This document shows, one piece after another, positions 54,928 to 64,000 of a stretch of DNA of 64,000 nt; within the stretch, counting starts at the first letter, position 1, and every line of letters begins with the position of its first letter. A model generated the notes under the pieces. It saw nothing but the letters and a program-made list of their open reading frames with translations. It did no database searches and was not told the DNA's origin. Made by a program: the position numbers and the translations under genes. Where the stretch lies: positions 32,317,501 to 32,381,500 of the forward strand of contig JAPYXD010000710.1 in NCBI GenBank assembly GCA_030998225.1, written 5' to 3'. Source of the stretch: Diplolepis rosae. Lineage: Eukaryota; Arthropoda; Insecta; Hymenoptera; Diplolepididae.

Positions 54928-57775
54928 GTATGTGTCGCTTTGTGAATTAGTGAGTGAGTTTAGGTTTTAATCAGTGCCGACTATTATCCAAACCCAGCGT
55001 GGACTTTAATCGTGGATTATTTTTAACTCCGGCTTCATCGTCCCCAAAATACTTGAGTCAAATATTTAAGATGCAATAGTACATGAAGTTTACGGAAATA
55101 CATTATCAAGTGATATGTAATCGCATAATTACCACGAGGATTATTATATGTCGAGTCTAGTTTTGCTAATTAATAAATTAATGGAATATCTTCGGGAAGT
55201 ATCTCATCAGAGAGTGGAAGATTCAATCGCAGGTGTTCATCAAACCTCATGAGCGATTCCTTCCGACTATCTTTTTCAATTAAAAAATTGTGTTTTAATT
55301 TAGTGAGTTTTTTTAAAATAAACTTCCCGTAAAGAGTGAATTGAAAGTGGTTAATGGTGTATAAGTCCAGGAAATTACTTTGGATATCATTGTTTATGTG
55401 CCGGGGCACACGTGATTGGTTTGTAAGAGTTAGGATCTTGAAGAGTTTCAAAGGGAAATTTCCTCGTCGACAGATGTTAGTTTCTTGGTGAACTTTCTTT
55501 TATATTTTCTGTTGGAAATTATGACATTTGTGAGACATGTTTCCGTTTTGCAAAACTGACATTGTAAAGTCTATCTCAGCAAGGATTACATTCATTGGAG
55601 ATTTGCAACTTTGTGTTGTTTTTTAAATATTTGTCTGACTATGTTACAACTTGTGTCAATCGTTGTTTGTGTTGGTCTCTGTTGGATATTACAGTATCCA
55701 CATTAGTTGTGACGTAAAATTTTAAATTGTTTTCAATAGTCCATTTTAGTGCTGGAGATTTCTCGAAGAACTGGTCATCGTTATTATAAAAAATTCGATG
55801 TTTCTGAATATTTTCAATTAGGATTTTTGAATTTTGAAATGTGCCGGCAATTGAAAGTTTCCCTTTTTCCAGAGGAAGATTTAACATTCTTCAAATTTCT
55901 GAATATCTCTACTAAATTAGAAGAGTTGAGAATAATATTTTCACCCGTCTTATTTAATCCTGAGATTTTTCTAGTTTTTAATTCAAGTTTTAGATAATTT
56001 TCGATGTCAGTTCTTCAGGTATACACATTCTACCTTTTGTGAGATCTTGGTTGTCTCATCTGTTTGCCAAGCTTATGCTTGTTCTGTAAACTCCCAAAGC
56101 TTCTTTACCTCTCGTTTCCAATATGTTATCAGATTTTTCTGATGGGTCGACGTTTCAAAAAGTCTTTTAGTTTACATCTGAGTTGTCTTACACACCGGTT
56201 GACATTTCTTTGAACCTTATCTTGAGGCACCGCTGACATGTCAAATCGATGAGTTGTCTCTGAATCTTAGAATTTAAAAACTTTCTACTTCATCTTCCAA
56301 TAACTTATCAAAATTTTCCATTCGATTCTATACAAATAAACTTCCTTTAAGTTTTTTCTTTACGAATCTCTTCATTTTCTTGAGTCGTCAAAACATTCTG
56401 TTTAATAACAAGAATCTTACTGCTGCAGATAGTTGTACGCTTGTCAGTTTGGCGTTGACGTGTTTGCAGGAAGTAGTGGAAACGCGTACGGCACGTGAGA
56501 ATTTGATCTCGCAGTGATAACGGAACCGGCAATCTCTTGATGTTCAACGAGATATGACGACGATTTAGATATCGCTCTCTCGTTTACTAACGTACTACAA
56601 CGTGATGTACTTGATAAGAATATCGCTGCGGGTACGAAAATATCGTAAGGTGTGATTGGCAGATAAATCACAAGTGACGTCACTTTCACACGTGTCTGCA
56701 TTCGACAACAAAATTTGCTTTGCAAACACCAATACGCGAATCTGAACAAATTCCAGGTGTGTTTGGAAAAAGTGATACAATTTTTGTTCTCATTAAAAAT
56801 GTACGGATAAACAGTCTTAAGGTGCCAATTAATTTTGAGGTGTAAACAAATGTGGTTGACCTTTTTAAAGAGCTTGAATTGTTAATTTCAACAACAAATG
56901 CAACTGCAAACGAGACTTGTGTTTTGAATATTTCGTAATTTGATGATTTAAGGCAAAAGCGATTTAGATTTACTTGTTCAAAATCTCATAACTCATCTTA
57001 GGAGTTACGAGTCCGGTTTCTGATTCAAGTGAATGTGGGATTCTGTTTCCAAGTGGCAGATGATACAACCCGTCGGATCCCGTGCGTTGAAGTCTCCACT
57101 CAAGTGTGTTCGGTTATCCAAAATTTGGATTGTCAGAGTTAATTAGCTTTGAAAATTGTTGGATATTTTTCTTCAAGTTTTAGCTAAATTATTTTAAGAT
57201 GGAATACAGATAAGAAGTTTTAGCGAAAGCGGAAGGAATTTTAAAATTGATAGTTGGTCCCAATAAAAATTTATGATGCAGGAGTTTCCTGTTGACGAGA
57301 GAGAAATATTTCTTTAGATAAAGACGAAATCCAAATGGAATTAATGACACGTATTCCAAAAAAGACGGGATATATTTGTATGGTGTCTATTTATGAATGG
57401 ACCATGGTAGATGTATAATCTCCAGTAGATATTCATTTTATGCTTGATTGCAGACATTAACTTAAAAAACGTTAATATTCGAGAATTTAGCTACTATATT
57501 ACCTAGCAAAAGAAACTATTCTGGGAATTGCGCCGCCCACGAGAAAATTTAAATTTAAATTGCTCTCTTCTTCCGAAATGACTTTTCGTGTTGTGTATAT
57601 TGACATGCCACAACTTTGTGAAATAGTGTAATAGTCAGATCTTCTCTTTCTCCATAATTTTTAATAAATTTACCTATAGAAAGTACATCCGATAATTACA
57701 TTTTCAAATTTAGTTATTTAATACTAAAAAATTCTTGATATTCTTGAAAACTTGAATTGATTCGGCTATTACGTA
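54928..57775 (+). other. probable first intron; GC-richer island with CRE near 56.4-56.7 kb
   Basis: It begins with GTATGT and becomes AT-rich. No exon is recognised. The 81-101 codon frames here lie on both strands and lack domains. An island at about 56440-56720 contains a perfect CRE at 56675-56682 (AGTGACGTCACTTT, palindromic over 12 bp) and several TCGC and ACGTG words. Regulatory use is inferred. Confidence 0.35.
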
Positions 57776-58104
57776 CATGAAGAAAAAATATGTTACATTT
57801 ATTGAGTCTATAAGTTGAAATAATGTGAGCATAAAATTGTAAATATAACAGATATTGCAGTATAATGCACCGCTTTTTTGCGAAAATGGCAGATTTTTCG
57901 ATACATATTACAGAAATACCTGTTGAATTAACATTTCAAAGAAATCTCCTTATTTCGTAAATAATCAAATCAAATGTTACAAATTGTTAACAAATCTCAT
58001 ATGTTCACAAAATAGCAGTGAATTATACTGAATTATGTGTTAAATATACTGTCACTATATTAACTTATGGACTCAGTAAATATAACAGACTTTTTTTCTC
58101 CCTA
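57776..58104. mobile_element. MITE with TA duplication
   Basis: The left end CATGAAGAAAAAATATG and inverted right end GACTTTTTTTCTCCCTA share arms of about 45 bp (TTACATTTATTGAGTC facing GGACTCAGTAAATATAA). TA on both sides (57774-57775, 58105-58106). The middle, GAAATACCTGTTGAATTAA, is shared with the fragment at 40.2-40.4 kb. It is 329 bp and non-coding. Confidence 0.65.
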
Positions 58105-58530
58105 TAGAGGTTTTTAATCGTGTCCTTTTTTATATAGAGTAATGATTGGCCGTAAATTTTGTCTAGTTTTTTCTTGGCCAGTGTGTCAAAATGAACGATG
58201 TATATAAAAAAGTAGTAAACCGCAATTTATGGACATATATTTACCTGAAAGTTCCAGACAGAGAAACTAGTGAATTTAATCGTCTCTTGGTATGATTAAA
58301 AATCCTCTTAGAGTGGCTGTCGATTTTTTTCGATAGACTCTCGCGTGTCTCTAACCTTCTCGGTTGCGGTGAATTTGCATGAGACTCCGTTTAGTTAGCA
58401 GAGGGTCGAGTACGATTACTACAGAAAAAGAAATTTGCTTGAGGGTTCCTTTGGCTTCACATGGTATATAATGGAGCTCCTTTCTAGGAGCGCGCGCGAC
58501 GTGTCTATGAATGCCAGACGAGTCGACTAC
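58105..58530. other. non-coding, start of a GC-richer island
   Basis: AT-rich to about 58310, then GC-richer with GGAGCGCGCGCGACGTG near 58490. Opposing frames of 112 and 120 codons cover 58351-58773 and lack domains. Confidence 0.4.
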
Positions 58531-58580
58531 GTTAGGTACCTTTATGTCAACATAATGCAGTTTATTATCATAAACTATTA
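58531..58580 (+). promoter_or_regulatory. duplicated non-coding motif, copy 1
   Basis: It reads TTAGGTACCTTTATGTC, then ACATAATGC, then GTTTATTATCATAA and CTATTA. It aligns without gaps to 59123-59172, with 42 of 50 bases the same by hand count. TTTATG, TTTATT and TCATAA cores resemble sites for posterior Hox or Caudal-type homeodomains. CTATGAAT lies about 26 bp upstream in this copy and 22 bp upstream in the other. Confidence 0.5.
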
Positions 58581-59122
58581 TTGCAGCACGTGCGATCAAG
58601 TGCACGCGTTCGTAATCGCACTGCTTCCGCTGCGGTTCTTTGCCGTCCGAACACACCCGGCAATTCCTTCCGCAGTCAGAAAAACGTCCACAAGCTTCAA
58701 AATCTCTAATCATACAATAATTATATTATTTATTCTCAACAATGATCTTTTTATTTATCTGAAATATTGTTAGGATTATTGATCTCATTACAATTGGATT
58801 GTGTTGATAATTAAATTAAATATTGTGTTTATAATATAATTAAATATTGTGTGGAAATAGAATTAAGTTTGACAGAGGGGGAAATGTAAATCTTGTTTGG
58901 GACAAAGTTTTGTGTTAGTTTGGTGTAGGGCGCTAACATTCACCGCCCACGCAGTTATACCTGGGTACCTGTATTCGTGACTAGTCTAATAAGCGGTCCG
59001 ACCAATTTTGGAGGTTACGTTACCCTAAATACCTAAACCCGGTAAGCAGCTTGTTTTTTACGAGTCTGCCGGAATCGTTGGTACGTGGTTAGGAAGAGAG
59101 CTATGAATATGACTGGCGTGGC
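58581..59122. other. spacer between the duplicated motifs
   Basis: GC-richer at both ends (GCACGTGCGATCAAGTGCACGCG near 58590 in two overlapping parts, and 58920-59100), AT-rich in the middle. No open frame of note and no repeat ends. Confidence 0.45.
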
Positions 59123-59172
59123 ATTAGGTGCTTTTATGTCGACACAATACCGTTTATTATCATAATCTATTA
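59123..59172 (+). promoter_or_regulatory. duplicated non-coding motif, copy 2
   Basis: It reads TTAGGTGCTTTTATGTCG, ACACAATACC, GTTTATTATCATAA and CTATTA, parallel to copy 1, 592 bp downstream in the same orientation. Differences are spread out, as expected under constraint rather than a fresh duplication. An ACGCGTGC word follows both copies at a similar distance. Confidence 0.5.
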
Positions 59173-62040
59173 TCAGGACTTACACGAACGCGTGCTTTTC
59201 CTTAACGGTCCCTGGCTAAACCCGACCATACTATTTGGAATATTTATCGTCCATTACAAGTTATACTTTATACGCACAATTATGCGTGCATTAAAATCAA
59301 AGTGATTATTTTCTCTCTTAATATTTGCTCCAAACTCTGATTATGAATGAACTTTAAATTACAAATTGAATTGTTGAGGTATAAAAAATTCTTTTCAAGT
59401 GATTTGGAACAGAATAAGTATACAGTTAGTTGATAGGAAAAAAATAATTACAAAAATAAATAATTCTCATGTTAGTAAGAAGAGCGATTAGTCGTTTGCA
59501 ATATTATTTTCATGAGCATCATTAACGGTAGTAGTGTCTTTTTTGTGTCTGGCAGTAATTACAGAGTAGAGCTATAGAAATGAGCGATTAATTAAATGAG
59601 CGAGGTTGCTTTTCGAGCACAATGAGCATATTATGTACGCTATAGAAGACATTTTTCGGTGGCTACATTATAGCATTGACGGACAGCAGAGTCCATATAG
59701 TAACAAACTCACGATGATGCATTATGTGTCTGCTTGGAAGGTGTTTATTTTATTTGATAATAATTACTGGTGGGCCATCTCGGGTCTGTGTGTTTGGAGG
59801 CTTGGGTGATCATTAGTGGCTTAATTATATATCTCAGCGGCGAGATTATCTGGCATTCCGCTCGTCCTTCGTAGAATAGGGCTAAAGGGAGCGTGGATCT
59901 ATCGAGTCGATCTTCGCCGCCCTTCTGTGTGTCCGGTGGCTCATAACGTGCAACATTGTCCAACAATTTTGGGAACTCTTATTTATTCTCGCTGATTTAT
60001 GTCCTCTGGATATGAACTGCTCCCGGTTACCGGAAATCGGCGTGTCTGATTAGTGTCTGGGGGTAAATCGCTCTTTATCCAGTCATTCTTTTCAGATATA
60101 CAATATTATTCCCGCTGTGGAGAGAAAGGTGGCGAGGTTAGCGATTATTATCTGAGAACTTGTTTGCCATGCAAGGAAAATAAATTAGCTTTTTGTCAGT
60201 ATTTATTTTATTCGTCGAATATATTTTTTATTAGAGTATTTTAATGATTTGGATTAAAATTCATTGGCCCAAATAAGAAACTAATTTACTCAGAGAAACG
60301 TAAAAATTATTTTGTTAATTTTGTTTTGGTAACAATAGGTTTTTAATTAAATTCACAGTCTTGAAAGTTAGTCTTTAGATGATAAATCAATTTGAGTGAT
60401 AACATTTGCAATGTCATACTGTTCATTAGACTTGTGTTTACAGAGTAATTTCTGTTGACGTAACTAAAGTTAAAAATGTCAGAGCTTCTGTAATGCATTC
60501 GTTTAAATTTCTCGCTAAGCAATGAGTATTGTTTTTCTTATATTTTCCATGATGCACGTTTTCATTTGCTTCATATGCGCTTATAAACTTAACTGTCCTC
60601 GAGAACAGTTGCAGGTTATTATTCATCAAGTATAGATCGTCGATCATCGGATTTGAGAAAGCATTGATTACCAGAAGATTGCAAATTAAATCTCATGGAA
60701 AAGTCTCTGGCTGGGAATTGCCTCTCGCTATAATTTGCAATTATTAACTCTGTTTAAATCACGAACACGCGTTTTCTGGGTTCAAATGGTTATTTTAACA
60801 AATTATTAGCTCCTATTGTCGAGTCATATTTGCAATTATTGAATCTCCGATCCATTTACGAATATTGCTCGATAACTTTATTTCTACCTCCTTCATTCCA
60901 AAGTAATTAAGTTTGTAAAACAAGCAAAACTTAATTCAATCTTCAAGCTTGGAAAAAGTTCAAGAATTAAAGTTTTCTGCTTATTTGTATTCTTAACTCC
61001 TAGATTTATGTTTGTGACGAGAATTTCCTGGCAGAAACACATAGAAAATTATAATGATAGAGATTAAATAATTCGGCATTAAATTTAAATAGATTTACAT
61101 AGGTACATAATTATTGTTTCGTTACACCTGTAGAGTTAGTAAAATAAAAGATTTAAAAGAATCTAAATTCGGGGTTCTGGTCTATTAAAAGTCTTGAAAA
61201 GACCGCGTGTTGGATCACGGTAGAATTAATCGGCGTGTCGTTATTCGTGCGTGCGTGGAATAGAAACAATATTTTATGGCGGCGACAATAGAATGTTTTC
61301 TCTGAGCATCTCAGCCCCGAGGCAGATCTTCGTTCATTCTGTTCTGTCGCTCGAGCAGACACTGTTCTGACAATTCTGGTGCCGACAATCGTACAGAAAG
61401 CACAGTAAAATCGCGACATGTACGTTAACAGCGCCTTGCGATGCGCGACATTTGCAGCGTTCCAACGAAACTACAACAGTTGTCGTTGTTGCGCGGAATC
61501 GTCAGCAGACGACACTGTCTCGCAAAATAAACCACAATGGCCTTTCATCGTGGATGCTTTGCAAAAAGAAGTCACGAACGCGTTATCAACTTCAGTTTCC
61601 TCACATCTCTTTACAGCACCCAGCATATGCTTGCAGGATTTTACGTCAGTTATTGTTGTCTACAATGTTTCAAATCGCTTGCTAACTCACACACATTCAT
61701 GTAAATGTAATGTCAGACCTTTTTTCCAACTTATCTCTCTTTTTATGATGCCATACCTCATATTTCTAACCTGCAATCAGGAAAATTAAAAGAAGCTTGT
61801 TAAGCTGATTAGCTATTGGGATCAGCAATTGCAAATCGATATTCCTTGAGGTCATGTAATACTTACGGAATTAGCAAATCTTATTGACTTTAGACTTCTA
61901 CATGTACTTGCATAGTTCTGAACGTTTATTGAACGATGACAACAATTTTTTTTCAAAACATAATTAATTATTATGTTAATATTAAGGGCCCTTCAAATAT
62001 TTTATCTGTCATAAATAATACGCTACTTCTTAATTTTCTG
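59173..62040. other. non-coding stretch with GC-richer islands at 59.5-60.1 and 61.2-61.7 kb
   Basis: The 59570-60060 island has ATGAGCGATTAATTAAATGA near 59580 (homeodomain TAATTA core) and GC-rich words near 59830-59950. The 61190-61660 island has overlapping frames of 77-123 codons on both strands, none with a domain. They look like enhancers. The rest is AT-rich intron-like DNA, with no splice-site pair. Confidence 0.35.
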
Positions 62041-62690
62041 CACTGAGAGAAAGTATTAGTCGTGGTTACCCATTTTGTTTTGTTTTGTATAGCCGCGGGA
62101 CTATTTTCATGCATTCTCACATTGTATCGATCTTATAATAGAAGTTACCAATACGTTTTTGTAACACTTACTATACTATTTGTCCACTTTAATTATTACA
62201 AAAATATATATTTTTCCGACATAACGGAAAAGAGTTGTATTAAAAACTATTCCAATATTTTAATTATAGAAACTGAAGAATTTTTTCATCCGCACATGAT
62301 TAAAATAGTCATTCCAACTTTGAATAAAAGTTAAATTTATCATTCTATCTATTTTATTTGGGGTAAAATCTATAGAAACTTTCTTCGATTTCAAAACGAT
62401 TCAAAACAGTTGATAAACAGGTAAAATCTAATTCGTCTGTACAATTATTTCATGAAGTTTACTATCACCAAAGATTTATAATTACACGAAATATTGCATA
62501 TGAAAATAAAATATTTACATTTCTCAAACTAAATGAATTTGATCAACATTACAAAAAAAATTAGTAGCATACTTAGTTCCAAGAACTTTTTGAGCATTGG
62601 TAAGTTTTACAAAATTTTTGGTACTGCTTACTAAAAATATATAGTGTTGTGATCTTTTAGTCAGCACAACTAATAGAATTTCTCTCAGTG
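62041..62690. mobile_element. CAC-type element, 650 bp, TG duplication
   Basis: The ends are CACTGAGAGAAAGTATTAG and the inverted CTAATAGAATTTCTCTCAGTG in two overlapping parts, with TG on both sides (62039-62040, 62691-62692). The arms continue through TCGTGGTTACC and GTCAGCACAAC. A 90-codon plus frame at 62062-62334 reads as hydrophobic, Phe-, Tyr- and Ile-rich sequence without a known domain. It may be noise in AT-rich DNA or a degraded remnant. Confidence 0.65.
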
Positions 62691-62692
62691 TG

Positions 62693-64000
62693 GGACAGAA
62701 ACTAATTATTTAGTTTTCAAAAAAATGATTTCCCATCGTTCAATGAACAATGACAACTATAAGTACATGACTTCTACAGGTTTATGTGCAAAATAAAGAA
62801 AAATTAGGATGTTTTTGCATTAGCTGTTCGCATAATCGAGATATCACAGCAGTTAAAAAGTTTGTTTTTCCTCTTCTAAGATAGAATATTCTGCATCATG
62901 ATGATACTTTTTTTCATCATTTATAATGGAAAATATGAACTTTTTCGTTTCATTTAATATCCTTTTTTGCTCTATATATTTCTAAACAAACAAACGTCGC
63001 GTGTACTACTTCATCTAAAGCCTTAAACGAAAATTTTATTTCATCATATTATCTCAACGAATAATCTTCACAATGAAAAAATGTTTAATTCATTATGGAG
63101 AACATTAAATAGAAATTTCTTGGCTGATAAGACATGCAAGAAAATCGTATTTTGATTCTCTCAATAGAATATTGACTCTCCTGATAATACCATTTGATAA
63201 GCCTCAGGTACCTTGAAACATCGAACAGAGAAAGTACAAATATACGTTTCTACATACAAGCAATTTCTAGGTAGGCACCGAAGACGGCGATAGTCCGGCT
63301 AACGAATGCACCGGTAGACTGATATCGTTGTAGCAAATTAATTCGAATGACTAACGAATCGACTTATTTGAATATCTCTACTCTTCCCGCCACTTAGCTC
63401 CACAGATTTTTACGCACCTTCTCGCGCAACCTCCCCACCATTGCTCACCTAATCGTTGGAACGTGTCTTTTTCTTGTTACTAGCCTCTTTCTGCACACTC
63501 TCTCTGTCGCTTTTTATCACTTCTACTTCTTCGTTTTCTACAACTTCACGATTTTAATCTCTCATAATCCATGGTCCATTTTGTTGAATGAGGCGGGGGG
63601 CATGCTCACTCTTCTGACACCTGGGACAATGGATCTTGATTGCGGATTACGGATTACGAGAGACAAAGGCCCAAATAGAATGTTCGGTAAATAAATGAGA
63701 ACGTCGCTTCGGCCTGAGTTGGAATATTTTTTTATGTACCTAGTAATGTGATAGGTGGGCGTGGATGCTGATGAGATCGGGTGCGATTGGGTTAATTCTG
63801 ATGTGAATATAAATTTGGTAAATCGGGATTTGAAAAATAAAGTAGTCATTAATAAATTATAATAATTATATTATTGTAGCTTTAATAACGATTTTGAAAC
63901 AAACATTTTTTAAATTAAAACTGAACAGGATAATAATTCAAATTGGTTTGGATCAAACTCTGTGGTTGTATTAAAAATATTCTCACTTTATTGCATATTC
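62693..64000. other. non-coding stretch to the window end
   Basis: AT-rich to about 63220, then a GC-richer island at 63230-63800 that holds a 95-codon minus frame (63562-63849) with no domain I know. Repeated GGATTACGGATTACG near 63645 is a short tandem. No splice signals supported. Confidence 0.4.

Noticed and set aside
58351..58773. Opposing frames of 112 and 120 codons
   Set aside because: Neither contains a known motif, and the region is better explained as a GC-richer island holding the duplicated non-coding motif.
1..64000. CRISPR arrays, rRNA, operons or bacterial-type systems
   Set aside because: No regularly spaced short repeats with unique spacers, no rRNA sequence I recognise and no ribosome-binding-site-led genes; the window is eukaryotic non-coding DNA.

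Overview
The window looks like AT-rich non-coding DNA of an insect. A hymenopteran-type genome is my best guess, from the AT-rich background broken by short CpG-containing islands and from the abundance of small DNA transposons; this is inference, not proof. There are no bacterial features and no long conserved reading frame. The longest open frame is 140 codons and lies in a palindromic repeat. The only protein family I recognise with confidence is a broken mariner transposase.

The best reading is that most of the window is intron of one or more long plus-strand genes. Three pieces support this. First, a 36-nt microexon at 7471-7506 has a near-ideal branch point, acceptor and GTGAGT donor. 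Second, a zero-length acceptor/donor junction at 28876/28877 has the form of an insect recursive splice site; a weaker one sits at 38258/38259. Third, a GC-rich, CpG-rich promoter-like region at about 53.6-54.45 kb is followed by a 5' UTR-like exon ending at a CCCAG|GTATGT donor at 54927/54928. An ATG lies 10 nt before that donor. I cannot name the gene or genes.

The rest is layered with short inverted-repeat elements (MITEs). Family A (TTAA targets) is at 4.9-6.7 kb. Family T (also TTAA targets) has copies at 9.0, 12.8, 17.6, 43-44.3 and 47.5-48.2 kb. Family M has copies at 8.7, 17.9, 23.0 and 44.3 kb. A large group of elements, mostly beginning with CAC, carries 2-bp target duplications of varied sequence; it is densest at 34.0-38.6 kb, where four elements are nested. 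The most striking single item is an 885-bp foldback element at 43131-44015, built from 136-bp direct repeats facing inverted copies and flanked by a 7-bp duplication inside a family T copy. A second palindromic element at 51.47-52.43 kb is split by a CAC-type element. A deleted mariner with intact ends lies at 13321-14350.

Between the repeats are GC-richer islands (about 7.7-8.3, 16.4-17.1, 20.8-21.1, 26.8-27.1, 31.6-31.9, 38.9-40.0, 46.6-47.1, 52.5-53.1, 53.6-54.9, 56.4-56.7, 58.3-58.7, 59.0-59.2, 61.2-61.7 and 63.2-63.8 kb). They contain perfect CRE palindromes, phased CACGTG E-boxes, GAGA tracts and a duplicated 50-bp homeodomain-type motif. I read them as candidate enhancers or promoters. 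Positions were counted by eye and may be off by one or two bases at element ends.
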